Of a stretch of 64,000 nucleotides of DNA, positions 36,424-44,895 are shown piece by piece. The stretch covers positions 62,001-126,000 of the forward strand of contig NZ_JSYP01000006.1 in NCBI RefSeq assembly GCF_000813005.1. Direction: 5' to 3'. The stretch is from Flavobacterium sp. KMS. GTDB lineage: Bacteria > Bacteroidota > Bacteroidia > Flavobacteriales > Flavobacteriaceae. Position numbers and translations under genes: made by a program. The notes below the pieces were generated by a model. That model had not been told where the DNA came from and did not search any database. It saw only the letters and a list, made by a program, of their open reading frames with translations. Numbering within the stretch: the stretch's first letter is position 1; the number at the start of each line of letters is the position of its first letter.

Positions 36424-36431
36424 CAAAGGTA
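36424..36431 (-). promoter_or_regulatory. Putative -7 promoter element of the helicase gene
   Basis: CAAAGGTA on the plus strand is TACCTTTG on the minus strand, a full match to TAnnTTTG. The implied leader is very short, about 10 bases. No good -33 TTG was seen. Confidence 0.5.
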
Positions 36432-36508
36432 CATTAAAATGATGGTTAGTTCACTAGAATCTTGGAATCATCTGTTGATTTAGTGATATAACAATCTAAT
36501 TATCAATC

Positions 36509-37273
36509 TTAAAAGCCTTCAAAAACGCCTAGTCCAAATAATGCAAAATCGTATTTTACTGGGTCAAGTGGATCCATTTTGCGGAGATTTAAATCTAGTT
36601 CTGCCAGTGCTTTACTATCGTTTTGCTTTCGCGAAAGCAGTTCTAGTTTACGAGCGACATTTCCAGAATGTACATCAAGCGGACAAGAAAGTTTAGCAGG
36701 CGAAATATTTTTCCATATTCCTAAATCTACTCCTTTTGTATCTTGGCGAACCATCCATCTTAGGTACATATTAATGCGTTTGGCTGCCGAATTGTTTAAA
36801 GGGTCTGAAATGTGTTTTTGAGTTCTTTGTAAATGATCGATTTCAAAGAATGCTTTTTTAAATTCGTGAATACTTTTTTGTAAACTATCTTTTTCCTGAT
36901 TTTTAGAGAAAATAGCTTCTAAGCCGCCATGATTTTTATAAATGTGTTGCAATCCTTTTATAAAGCTGCCAAAGTCTTTTCCGTTGAAGGTGCGGTGTAC
37001 AAAATTTTCTAATCTTGCTATGTCTTCATCGCTGTGGCTCATGATAAAATCGTAGGGCGTGTTACCCATTAATTCCATCATTTGGTGTGAGTTTTTAATA
37101 ATCATTTTGCGATTTCCCCATGCAATTGTTGCACTCAGGAAACCAGCAATCTCAATGTCTTCTTTTTGCGAAAATAAATGCGGAATTTGCACCGGATCAC
37201 TTTCTATAAAATCCTGATTGTTATATTGAATGACTTTTTCGTCAAGAAAATCTTTAAGCTCAGTTTGATTCAT
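36509..37273 (-). CDS. TIGR02757 family protein
   Basis: Conserved protein of 254 residues matching the TIGR02757 family by its characteristic segments (EIAGFLSATIAWGNRKMII, then HRTFNGKDFGSFIKGLQHIY, then AAKRINMYLRWMVRQDTKGV and LDVHSGNVARKLELLSRKQ). The fold is probably related to HhH DNA glycosylases, but a catalytic lysine or iron-sulfur motif is not evident; the function is unknown. It overlaps the upstream membrane-protein gene by 14 bases, so translation is probably coupled. Confidence 0.85.
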   Translation of the reverse strand: MNQTELKDFLDEKVIQYNNQDFIESDPVQIPHLFSQKEDIEIAGFLSATIAWGNRKMIIKNSHQMMELMGNTPYDFIMSHSDEDIARLENFVHRTFNGKDFGSFIKGLQHIYKNHGGLEAIFSKNQEKDSLQKSIHEFKKAFFEIDHLQRTQKHISDPLNNSAAKRINMYLRWMVRQDTKGVDLGIWKNISPAKLSCPLDVHSGNVARKLELLSRKQNDSKALAELDLNLRKMDPLDPVKYDFALFGLGVFEGF

Positions 37274-38960
37274 TTGATATGTTTTTGGCGTAAAAGCCGT
37301 CTTTTAAATTAGTTGTTCGCATTTGAGGTTTTATCTTGTAATAAGCCTCAAAATATTTAATCTGTTCTTTATTAACACAAGGTATTGCGCCATCTCCAGT
37401 TCCCCAGAAAAAAGAATTATCTACAGGAGAATTGTATCGTAAATTGCCATTTATGATAGGTTTATATTCGGTATCAAATTTGGAGTTTTTATATGGATAA
37501 ACGATGTTGCTTATAGAAAAAGTACTATTGCTCGTTAAAAAAGTATTTGTTGTAAATACTTTTAAATTAATTGGAAAGATTACAATAAATGCCAGTATTG
37601 ATAATGATATATAAAGAACAAGAATAATCCTGTTTCGATTATTAAGAATAAGACTCGCCATTAGAAATGAAAATAGCAATATGAAATTCATGAAGAATCT
37701 ATATTGTGGTGAAGATAATAAGAGCAATATTATTTGAAAAACAAAAACGCCATATAAAACCCAAAATGTTTTTTTATTGAAAAATTTAAAGATAAAAAAA
37801 GGCATGATTATAAGTAATAATACAATCAATTTATTAAATAAGCCATGTAATGCGGGTCTTGAAATCCATGTTTTAAAGATTTCGAATACACTCATAGTAT
37901 CGAATTCATTCTGTGTAATCGAAAAAGCTGCCCGTTTAGTTTCATCATAATAAAAATGCACCATTGATACAGGAATTTGAAAATCAAAATGGAATATATT
38001 TAGTGTTATAGGGAATAAAGGATATCCGCTAATAATGGTGTTTTTTATTAAAAATAAAGAGAAAACAAGTATTCCAATGCTTAAGGGTTTTGCTATTCTT
38101 GGAATTAAAATTTTGTAGTGTTTTATAAATAATAACAGCGGAATCAAGATAAGTGCAATTGCTGTTGTTTTAATATATATCGCAAAAACAACTAGAATAA
38201 AAACGGTATTAAATGTCCCAATATTAAGATTTTTATAGCTGCTTAAGAAGCTGAAAAAGATAATCAGAGATAAGATATAAATAGGCAAATCGGGAGAAGG
38301 AGAACTAATAAAAGAAAAAAAGAAAAGATTTGCCAAAGGCAACAAACCAATAATAAGGTAATTGATTCCTTTATTTTTGAAATAAGAATTAAGATGTAAA
38401 ATGGCATAAATATTTCCTAGTAAAAGACAAAATCCGCTTAAATCATTAAACTTATCATACAAGAACGAAAAATTAAATGCACTTTGGGTAATATGCCAAC
38501 CACTTGTTTGGGCAAGAAAAAGATGCAAATTGGCAAGACCTTTTACAAAACCATATTCATTAATCCATTTAATGGTTTGTATGTAATAAGATTCATTATC
38601 TATTATGTAAGGAATTGATGCACATTGAGCTAAAATTAAAAGAGTTATACTAATTAAAGCTATTTTTAAGGATCTATCTAAAGATCGTAATTCTTTAAAA
38701 AATGAGGTATAAATAACTTTAATTTCATTTTTTAACTTTAGGCAGATTCCAATATTTGCTATTAAAAGAAAAAGATGGAACTCAATATTTATCCTGTCAA
38801 AAATAGCCCAAATACTCGCAAGAATAGTTGCTGTAAAAAGGCCTAGAATAGAGAGAATTATAAAGTTTGAATTCTTTAATCGTAGAATCTTATCAGTTCC
38901 TAAACCAAGATTTATGGTTGTGAAAAGAATATAAATCCAGCTTAAAAGAATTAAAATCAT
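37260..38960 (-). CDS. Polytopic membrane protein, LIC_10190-like
   Basis: Large integral membrane protein (566 residues) with about twelve hydrophobic helices. The first four or five lie before residue 150, more follow between 160 and 310, and a final group lies at about 380-470. A soluble C-terminal region of about 90 residues ends NISNESN. The layout is like glycosyltransferase-C-type or LIC_10190 family membrane proteins, but no catalytic acidic motif is clear. It begins one base after the LolD-like gene ends and overlaps TIGR02757 by 14 bases, forming a three-gene unit. The relation to the ABC ATPase is unknown. Confidence 0.72.
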   Translation of the reverse strand: MILILLSWIYILFTTINLGLGTDKILRLKNSNFIILSILGLFTATILASIWAIFDRINIEFHLFLLIANIGICLKLKNEIKVIYTSFFKELRSLDRSLKIALISITLLILAQCASIPYIIDNESYYIQTIKWINEYGFVKGLANLHLFLAQTSGWHITQSAFNFSFLYDKFNDLSGFCLLLGNIYAILHLNSYFKNKGINYLIIGLLPLANLFFFSFISSPSPDLPIYILSLIIFFSFLSSYKNLNIGTFNTVFILVVFAIYIKTTAIALILIPLLLFIKHYKILIPRIAKPLSIGILVFSLFLIKNTIISGYPLFPITLNIFHFDFQIPVSMVHFYYDETKRAAFSITQNEFDTMSVFEIFKTWISRPALHGLFNKLIVLLLIIMPFFIFKFFNKKTFWVLYGVFVFQIILLLLSSPQYRFFMNFILLFSFLMASLILNNRNRIILVLYISLSILAFIVIFPINLKVFTTNTFLTSNSTFSISNIVYPYKNSKFDTEYKPIINGNLRYNSPVDNSFFWGTGDGAIPCVNKEQIKYFEAYYKIKPQMRTTNLKDGFYAKNISNESN

Positions 38961-38961
38961 T

Positions 38962-39840
38962 TTAGGATATTATTTGCCCATCCACCATTACTAGTTTTCT
39001 GTCGGCCATATTAGCAAGTTCTTCGTTATGAGTTACGATAACAAAAGTTTGTCCAAATTCGTCACGAAGCTGGAAGAATAATTGATGTAAATTCTCTGCA
39101 GAATGAGTATCTAAATTCCCTGAAGGTTCATCGGCAAAAATAACATCGGGTTTATTGATTAGAGCTCTGGCAACTGCAACACGTTGTTGTTCTCCACCCG
39201 AAAGTTCATTTGGTTTATGATGTATTCTGTGAGATAAACCTAGATATTCTAAAAGTTTTTTGGCTTCTTTTTCTATTTCGCTTTTAGATTTATTGGATAT
39301 AAATGCGGGAATACAAACGTTTTCTAATGCTGTAAATTCAGGCAATAATTGGTGAAACTGAAAGATGAAACCTAAATTAAGATTTCTAAATTCAGACAAT
39401 GTTTTGTCTTTTTTACTTTTCTCTTTAAAATATCTAAAGTAATAAATAAATAGAGATACTATTGGTAAAAATATTGATACTAAGGTAACTGTTCCAAGCA
39501 AATCATCTCCTATTTTTGATCTAAAAAATAATAAGTATATGGCTAAAACTACAGCGTAAATCCCTCCTATCCAAGTAACAATTCGAAGCCTTTTTTCTTG
39601 TTTCGAATTATCATTTTCTACATCCTGAAGTGCTAAAATATTTTCTCCATTTATAGTTAGAGAGGATTCCTTATTTCTTTCAGGTTTGTCTAATGTTCCT
39701 AAAATTTGTAAAAGTGTTGTTTTTCCTGCTCCAGAAGCTCCAACGATAGAAACAATTTCTCCTTTTTTTATATGCAAATCAACTCCTTTTAAAACTTCAA
39801 GTTGATCATAGAATTTATGTATATTTTTTGCCTTTATCAT
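38962..39840 (-). CDS. lolD-like: LolD-like ABC ATPase with an inserted two-helix membrane segment
   Basis: ATP-binding subunit of the LolD/MacB type, which normally powers lipoprotein release at the inner membrane. From the ATG at 39840 it has 292 residues, about 65-70 more than usual. Walker A GASGAGKT is at 34-41, the Q-loop [12 protein letters not shown] near 157-168, the signature [15 protein letters not shown] follows, Walker B is [12 protein letters not shown] and the H-loop VTHNEE. Between about residues 74 and 146 there is an extra segment with two hydrophobic helices ([17 protein letters not shown] and [20 protein letters not shown]) and basic flanks. The frame is continuous and all ATPase motifs are intact. 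It is the first gene of the unit with the membrane protein and TIGR02757. No cognate LolC/E permease is nearby. Confidence 0.87.
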   Translation of the reverse strand: MIKAKNIHKFYDQLEVLKGVDLHIKKGEIVSIVGASGAGKTTLLQILGTLDKPERNKESSLTINGENILALQDVENDNSKQEKRLRIVTWIGGIYAVVLAIYLLFFRSKIGDDLLGTVTLVSIFLPIVSLFIYYFRYFKEKSKKDKTLSEFRNLNLGFIFQFHQLLPEFTALENVCIPAFISNKSKSEIEKEAKKLLEYLGLSHRIHHKPNELSGGEQQRVAVARALINKPDVIFADEPSGNLDTHSAENLHQLFFQLRDEFGQTFVIVTHNEELANMADRKLVMVDGQIIS

Positions 39841-40071
39841 TACGAAACTGTTTTTACAAAGAAACAAAGATTCTACCGATATAAAAATGTGTTGTAACAG
39901 AATTTTAGGAACATTTTTTGGTAAAAGTAAATTGTAAAAAAAGGAAAGAGGATTCTAAAAAAGAAAATCTCTTTTTTGATGAAGATTATTTTAGGAATGA
40001 AATTTGATTAATGGTTACGGAATGATAAGTTTATTCGAAAAAAATAAATAGACAATCTGTTCAAAATGAAT

Positions 40072-40079
40072 TATATTTG
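40072..40079 (+). promoter_or_regulatory. Putative -7 element of the 104-aa membrane protein gene
   Basis: TATATTTG is an exact TAnnTTTG match, 29 bases before the start at 40109. No convincing TTG at the right spacing was found. Confidence 0.4.
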
Positions 40080-40108
40080 AAGTAACTCAGGTTTTAATAT
40101 ATATTAAA

Positions 40109-40423
40109 ATGGAAGAAAAAACACTTGTGAAAGACGAGAGAACAAAAAAACTTTTATTAGGATTGCTTTTTGATGCAATCGGAATGGTAAGTTTTACAAT
40201 TCCTTTTTTAGGGGAATTTGCCGATGTTATTTGGGCGCCACTAGCTGGTTTCTTAATGACTTATATGTATAAAGGTCGAGTAGGGAAGGTGGCAGGAATC
40301 TTAACTTTTGTCGAAGAGATACTTCCGTTTACAGATATTATCCCATCATTTACCCTAACATGGGTTTATACTTATTTTATCCAAAAGAAAGATAAGCATA
40401 TTGATAACGATATTATTCTTTAA
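40109..40423 (+). CDS. Small membrane protein of unknown function, 104 aa
   Basis: A charged N-terminus (MEEKTLVKDERTKKLLLG) precedes two or three hydrophobic segments (LLFDAIGMVSFTIPFLGEFA, then VIWAPLAGFLMTYMY and a C-terminal TWVYTYFI). It resembles flavobacterial small membrane proteins without assigned function. Its end overlaps by 11 bases the 3' end of the convergent DUF6787-like gene, so the two could interfere at the RNA level. Confidence 0.68.
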   Translation: MEEKTLVKDERTKKLLLGLLFDAIGMVSFTIPFLGEFADVIWAPLAGFLMTYMYKGRVGKVAGILTFVEEILPFTDIIPSFTLTWVYTYFIQKKDKHIDNDIIL

Positions 40424-40715
40424 ACAAGAATCCTAGTCCCATATTTTTAAGCATTTTTTTCTCGAAGTTCCAAAAAAAACGGAATTGCCCAAAAATAGCT
40501 CCTATTGCTACAAGTAATACTTGGTAGATAGGGAAAATAATTATTAAGCGGATAAGGGTAAACCAAAAGCCAAAATCTTCTTTTGTAATTCCTAACCAAA
40601 CGCAAAAAGGTTTTGATAACCATGCCGAAGTAGAACCGGTTATAGCAAATACAATAAATATGATAGTGAGTTGAAAATTAGAAGTAATACCCCAACGTTG
40701 TTTTAATTTATTCAT
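40413..40715 (-). CDS. DUF6787-like membrane protein, 100 aa
   Basis: Small membrane protein beginning MNKLKQRWGITSNFQLTIIF, with two or three helices and a C-terminus FRFFWNFEKKMLKNMGLGF that fits the DUF6787 family. Function unknown. It lies 32 bases after the lipoprotein gene on the same strand and overlaps the opposite gene at its 3' end. CAAATATA at 40734-40741 (TATATTTG on the minus strand) is a candidate internal promoter. Confidence 0.75.
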   Translation of the reverse strand: MNKLKQRWGITSNFQLTIIFIVFAITGSTSAWLSKPFCVWLGITKEDFGFWFTLIRLIIIFPIYQVLLVAIGAIFGQFRFFWNFEKKMLKNMGLGFLFKE

Positions 40716-40747
40716 TTCTATTTATAATGAATACAAATATAGTAACA

Positions 40748-41179
40748 TTATCTTGATGGGACATATCCAGCTAGCTTTTGTTTGTAAGTATTTTGAAAAT
40801 AAATCATGTAGTTGTAAATTAAGTAATTTACCTCGTATCCATAATTAATTGTAGGGTCGTAATCAATTCTCATTTCATACAAATTGGGACTGAAACGTTG
40901 TGGTTGTAAAACCCTGTTATTCCATTCACGTACATATTGTTGGTTTTTATTTTCAAGATAGGCTTGTGAATAATAATTTCGAGGTAATGCTGTAGAAGCT
41001 AGCCAAGTACTAAAACCGTTGTCTATTATAATTACTTCATATTCTAAATCGTCGTTTGCAATACGAACTGTATCGTTTACCGATGTAGCAGGTTGTTTTG
41101 TAACAGCCATACTTGTTTTTTGAGTAGAACACGCAACGATAACAAATAGAATAAGCAATATATAGATACTATTTTTCAT
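40748..41179 (-). CDS. DUF6146-like lipoprotein, 143 aa
   Basis: Small lipoprotein with lipobox at Cys17 (LFVIVACSTQKT). The mature part contains DDLEYEVIIIDNGFSTWLAS and a tyrosine/asparagine-rich C-terminus (YGYEVNYLIYNYMIYFQNTY), typical of the flavobacterial DUF6146 family. Function unknown; probably in the outer membrane or periplasm. Likely cotranscribed with the DUF6787-like gene. The large repeat cluster lies directly upstream. Confidence 0.75.
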   Translation of the reverse strand: MKNSIYILLILFVIVACSTQKTSMAVTKQPATSVNDTVRIANDDLEYEVIIIDNGFSTWLASTALPRNYYSQAYLENKNQQYVREWNNRVLQPQRFSPNLYEMRIDYDPTINYGYEVNYLIYNYMIYFQNTYKQKLAGYVPSR

Positions 41180-41267
41180 GGCCTAAAAATGAGATATAAA
41201 TTTACAAAAAAATCAGCGAAGGCTTTTCTTATTTAACAGTTTTTTCAAGGGAGGTTCTGAGGAGCTA

Positions 41268-41655
41268 AGGTTCAAAGGTTTTCTGTAGAGACGCACCGCA
41301 GTGCGTCTAAAAGGTTCAAAGAGACAAAGGTTTTTTAGGAAGGTACTGAGGTACTAAGGTTCAAAGGTTCAAAGATTTCTTGTTGGGGTGTAATTGCATA
41401 TCTTTTTAGGTTCAAAGGTTTTCTGTAGAGACACACCGCAGTGCGTCTAAAAGGTTCAAAGAGACAAAGGTTTTTAGTTGGGATGCATAATTTTTAGGTT
41501 CAAAGGTTTTCTGTAGAGACGCATCGCAGTGCGTCTAAAAGATTCAAAGAGACAAAGGTTTCTTGTTGGGGTGTAATTGCATATCTTTTTAGGTTCAAAG
41601 GTTTTCTGTAGAGACGCACTGTAGTGCGTTTAAAACCTTCAGAGACACAAAGTTT
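41268..41655. repeat. Four direct copies of a palindrome-centred repeat
   Basis: The unit of about 66 bases starts AGGTTCAAAGGTTTTCTGT, contains the hairpin AGACGCAC-CGCA-GTGCGTCT and ends GGTTCAAAGAGACAAAGG. Copies are at 41268-41333, 41408-41475, 41496-41561 and 41591-41655. A second shared segment, TTCTTGTTGGGGTGTAATTG, follows copies 1 and 3, showing that larger blocks were duplicated. The spacing is irregular (140, 88 and 95 bases). Confidence 0.85.
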
Positions 41656-41709
41656 TTTGCAATAGGCGTATCTATTAAGAATGAAAATTTCAAGAAACAT
41701 ACCCACAAA

Positions 41710-41741
41710 AAAAGCTGCTTACATAATTGTAAACAGCTTTT
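41710..41741. terminator. Hairpin downstream of the DUF937 gene
   Basis: The arms 41710-41722 and 41729-41741 pair with one mismatch, flanked by A and T tracts. It could end the minus-strand DUF937 transcript. Confidence 0.6.
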
Positions 41742-41782
41742 GATTATTTTTTAACTTAGAATCTTAGAATTTAGAAACTTTA

Positions 41783-41859
41783 AACGTACTGAGTTGCGTC
41801 TCTACAGAAAACCTTTGTGCCTTTGAGCCTTAGTACCTCAGTACCTTCCTAAAAAACCT
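41783..41859. repeat. Inverted copy of the palindrome-centred repeat
   Basis: On the minus strand this segment reads like the start of the direct copies, including TTTTCTGTAGAGACGCA and the GGAAGGTACTGAGGTACTAAG block seen after copy 1. It reaches the stop codon of the DUF937 gene. Confidence 0.65.
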
Positions 41860-42418
41860 ATTTCCCGAATAATTTACCTAGTAAACCACCTATGCCACCG
41901 CTTTTGTTTCCTAATGCCATAGCATCGCTAACATCTACTTTCCCATCACCATTTTGGTCTAAGCCAAATTGAGTTCCATATTTAGAAATTGCATCCATAA
42001 TACCCGAAGCTTGTCCTCCGTTACCAGAAATAGCAGTAATAATATCTGAAATTTGAAAGCTACTATCGTTTGAGTCTTTTGCTTTCCCTACAAGAGAACC
42101 TAAAATTTGCGGAATCATACCTGCAGCAACACCACTAGATGCTTCACTACTTAATCCAAATTTTTCTCCAAGATTACCAGACAACTGTTGTGTTATTTGT
42201 TGTACAACAGGGTTCGAACTGTCAATAGGTGATTTTCCGCTAAATAAACTGGCGAGTTGTTCTGCGCCACCTTCCGAAGCAATTTTTTGCAATCCTGCAA
42301 AAATAGAATTACTAGTTTCACTTATTACAGCTTCATTGTGTTCATTAGGAACAGCGGGGTTGTTTACGACTGCACTGCCTCCGTATTGTTGCACTAATTG
42401 GGTTAATTGTTCAAACAT
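41858..42418 (-). CDS. DUF937 protein with EF-hand-like loop
   Basis: Soluble 186-residue protein of the DUF937/YidB-like family, with glycine/serine-rich segments (GGSAVVNNPAVPNE, then SLVGKAKDSNDSSFQISDI). Near the C-terminus DQNGDGKVDVSDAMAL resembles a calcium-binding dockerin or EF-hand loop, and a glycine-rich GGIGGLLGKLFGK tail ends the protein. The start at 42418 (MFEQLTQLVQQYGG) is preferred over 42445. Function unknown. Its promoter appears to lie within the terminator of serA. Confidence 0.82.
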   Translation of the reverse strand: MFEQLTQLVQQYGGSAVVNNPAVPNEHNEAVISETSNSIFAGLQKIASEGGAEQLASLFSGKSPIDSSNPVVQQITQQLSGNLGEKFGLSSEASSGVAAGMIPQILGSLVGKAKDSNDSSFQISDIITAISGNGGQASGIMDAISKYGTQFGLDQNGDGKVDVSDAMALGNKSGGIGGLLGKLFGK

Positions 42419-42442
42419 GATGTTTACATTTAGATTAGACGA

Positions 42443-42475
42443 CAAATTTAATAAAAAGAAAGGGATTTACTACAA
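42443..42475 (-). promoter_or_regulatory. Putative promoter of the DUF937 gene
   Basis: On the minus strand TAAATTTG (plus 42443-42450) and TTG (plus 42473-42475) are 22 bases apart, a good Bacteroidota match. The -33 element falls in the loop of the serA terminator. Confidence 0.5.
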
Positions 42476-42493
42476 TGCGCAGTAAATCCCTTT
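42459..42493 (-). terminator. Terminator of serA
   Basis: A perfect 13-base stem, AAAGGGATTTACT at 42459-42471 with its complement at 42481-42493, has a nine-base loop, followed on the minus strand by a T-rich run. Confidence 0.85.
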
Positions 42494-42517
42494 AAAGTTA
42501 AACTATTTTTTAATTAC

Positions 42518-43468
42518 TTAACTCAACAAAGTAATAATTTGTGAAGCTAGTTCAGTACCAATTCTGTCTTGTGCCTCTCCAGTTGCGGCTCCAATGTGTG
42601 GAGTCAAAGAGATTTTTGAGTGCATTAAAATAGCCATTTCTGGTTTTGGTTCGCTTTCAAAAACGTCTAAACCAGCAAACGATACTTTTCCGCTATCCAA
42701 TGCTTTTACTAGCGCCACTTCGTCGATAACACCTCCGCGAGCACAATTTACGATTCCAACACCATCTTTCATGATTTCAAATTCTTTCTCTCCAATGATG
42801 TAACCATTTTGAGCAGGAACGTGTAAAGTGATGAAATCAGCTTCTTTAAATAAAGATTCTAATGATTGAGACTCTATTGTTGTCGTGATAGATTGACCGT
42901 CAAAGAATTCAACTTTAACGTCTACTTTAGGAATAAAACTATCAGCAGCAATAACTTTCATACCTAAACCAAGAGCCATTTTTGCAGTAGCTTGACCAAT
43001 ACGACCAATACCAACGATACCAAGAGTTTTACCTCTTAATTCAGTACCATTTGCGTACGCTTTTTTCAAACCATCAAAGTTTGTGTCACCTTCTAAAGGC
43101 ATATTTCTGTTAGAATCGTGTAAAAAACGAACTCCATTAAATAAGTGTCCGAAAACTAATTCAGCCACAGATTCAGATGAAGAAGCTGGAGTATTAATTA
43201 CATGAATTCCTTTGCTTTTTGCATAGTCAACATCAATGTTATCCATACCAACACCACCACGACCAATAATTTTTAATCCTGGGCAAGCATCGATTATATC
43301 TTTACGTACTTTGGTAGCACTACGTACCAAAACTACATCTACGTTGTTTTCGTTTACAAAATTAGCTACTTGTTCCTGAGCCACTTTTGTAGTTATAACT
43401 TCAAATCCACCTTTTTCTAAAGCTAGAATTCCACTTTTAGAAATTCCGTCATTTGCTAATACTTTCAT
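42518..43468 (-). CDS. serA: D-3-phosphoglycerate dehydrogenase, short form
   Basis: NAD-dependent 2-hydroxyacid dehydrogenase, probably the first enzyme of the phosphorylated serine pathway. The 316 residues lack the C-terminal ACT domain of E. coli SerA, so serine feedback would need another mechanism. The Rossmann motif GIVGIGRIGQATAKMA, the arginine segment NCARGGVIDE and the catalytic histidine in LTPHIGAATGEAQ are clear. The assignment to phosphoglycerate rather than another hydroxyacid rests on the adjacent serC. The two genes are 260 bases apart, with a repeat element between. Confidence 0.9.
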   Translation of the reverse strand: MKVLANDGISKSGILALEKGGFEVITTKVAQEQVANFVNENNVDVVLVRSATKVRKDIIDACPGLKIIGRGGVGMDNIDVDYAKSKGIHVINTPASSSESVAELVFGHLFNGVRFLHDSNRNMPLEGDTNFDGLKKAYANGTELRGKTLGIVGIGRIGQATAKMALGLGMKVIAADSFIPKVDVKVEFFDGQSITTTIESQSLESLFKEADFITLHVPAQNGYIIGEKEFEIMKDGVGIVNCARGGVIDEVALVKALDSGKVSFAGLDVFESEPKPEMAILMHSKISLTPHIGAATGEAQDRIGTELASQIITLLS

Positions 43469-43563
43469 TTTAGTTTATGTGTTTTTTTATTGGTTAATCG
43501 TTTTATCGTTAAATTGTTTAACCGATGAGCCAAATATTATGATTTTTTCTTTTTTGATTTAGG

Positions 43564-43645
43564 AGCTAATCCCGCTATCCGTTACAATCTTTTATTTTTT
43601 AAAGAAAAAAATAAAAGGATTTCCACTTCTATCGGGGCTAGGAAT
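43564..43645. repeat. Dispersed intergenic element, variant copy C
   Basis: It begins GCTAATCCCGCTATCCGTTA and ends ACTTCTATCGGGGCTAGGAA, matching the ends of copy A with substitutions. Its centre has a 12-base hairpin of CTTTTATTTTTT with AAAAAATAAAAG. It lies between serC and serA. Confidence 0.6.
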
Positions 43646-43728
43646 CCGGTATTCAATTACTGTTTTTTGTGTAAAAGGATATTTCGATTAAACAGTTAAC
43701 CAAATTAACGATTAACCGAAGAAAGCGA

Positions 43729-44799
43729 TTAAACTTTAGCTTCCAAAGCTTTCATTACATCTACCAGTACCTGAACGCTTTCTATAGGCATTGCATTGTA
43801 TATAGATGCTCTGTAACCACCAACCGAACGGTGACCTGGTAAACCAGAAATGTTAGCTTCTTTCCACATAGCATCAAATGTTGCAGTATGGTCAGGATTG
43901 TTTAATAAGAAAGTAACGTTCATGTTAGAACGATCCTCTACAACTGCAGCACCTTTAAATAAAGGGTTTCTATCAATTTCTGCATAAAGTAGCGCCGCTT
44001 TTGCGTCGTTTAATTTCTCAACGGCTGCAACACCACCTTTTTCTTTAATCCATTGTAATGTTAATAATGAAACATAAATTGCAAAAACAGGAGGAGTATT
44101 ATACATACTTTCTGCTTTAATATGTTTGGCATAATCTAACATGCTAGGAATTGTTCTACCGTTTTTCTCTAAGATTTCTTCTTTAATAACTACCAAAGTA
44201 GTTCCTGCAGGACCCATATTTTTTTGAGCTCCAGCATAAATTAAATCAAATTGTGAGTAATCTAAACTGCGAGAAAATATATCCGAACTCATATCGCAAA
44301 CTACTGGTACACTAGTTGTTGGGAATTCTTTCATTTGAGTTCCAAAAATGGTATTGTTACTCGTACAGTGAAAATAATCTGCATCGGCAGGTATTTCGTA
44401 ACCTTTTGGAATATGGTTGTAATTTTCTTCTTTAGATGAAGCTACAGTAATAGTTTCTCCAAAAAGTTTTGCTTCTTTTATAGCGGCAGTTGCCCAAGTT
44501 CCAGAATCTAAATAAGCTGCTTTACCATTCTCTTTCATTAAGTTATAAGGAGCCATTAAGAATGCTGTACTTGCACCACCTTGTAAAAACAGGGCTTGAT
44601 ATCCTTTTCCTTGAAGTCCTAATAATTCTAAAGCAAGAGAACGAGCTTCTTCCATTACAGCAACGAAATCTTTACTTCGGTGCGAAATTTCTAAAATTGA
44701 TAATCCTGAGTCATTAAAATTTAAAATAGCTTTTGATGCTTTCTCAAAAACTTCTTGAGGTAAGATACTTGGTCCTGCGCTGTAGTTGTGTTTTTTCAT
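43729..44799 (-). CDS. serC: Phosphoserine aminotransferase
   Basis: Pyridoxal phosphate enzyme that converts 3-phosphohydroxypyruvate and glutamate to phosphoserine, second step of serine synthesis. The 356 residues from the ATG at 44799 begin MKKHNYSAGPSILPQEVFEK, the family signature. The PLP lysine is in IYAGAQKNMGPAGTTLVV. GLPGHRSVGGYRASIYNAMP closes the active site. The start at 44817 would add six residues. It is upstream of serA on the same strand. It may also serve pyridoxine synthesis. Confidence 0.97.
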   Translation of the reverse strand: MKKHNYSAGPSILPQEVFEKASKAILNFNDSGLSILEISHRSKDFVAVMEEARSLALELLGLQGKGYQALFLQGGASTAFLMAPYNLMKENGKAAYLDSGTWATAAIKEAKLFGETITVASSKEENYNHIPKGYEIPADADYFHCTSNNTIFGTQMKEFPTTSVPVVCDMSSDIFSRSLDYSQFDLIYAGAQKNMGPAGTTLVVIKEEILEKNGRTIPSMLDYAKHIKAESMYNTPPVFAIYVSLLTLQWIKEKGGVAAVEKLNDAKAALLYAEIDRNPLFKGAAVVEDRSNMNVTFLLNNPDHTATFDAMWKEANISGLPGHRSVGGYRASIYNAMPIESVQVLVDVMKALEAKV

Positions 44800-44895
44800 G
44801 GTGTAGTTAAATTCCAATATTTTTTAGAAACGCAAATTTCGGTAATAGCGCCCGAAAAATCGTTAAATTATTCGCAATAATTATCAGATTTTAAC

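Larger units (their letters stand above)
41180..41857. other. Intergenic region occupied by palindrome-centred repeats
   Basis: The 678 bases contain four direct copies and one inverted copy of a repeat, plus a terminator. I found no protein-coding frame that is not explained by repeats. Confidence 0.7.

Noticed and set aside
41268..41655. Possible CRISPR array
   Set aside because: Repeats are about 66 bases with irregular 22-74 base gaps, contain internal hairpins and share blocks in the gaps; there are no cas genes.
41500..41706. Minus-strand frame of 68 codons
   Set aside because: It is translated repeat DNA and has no protein-like pattern.
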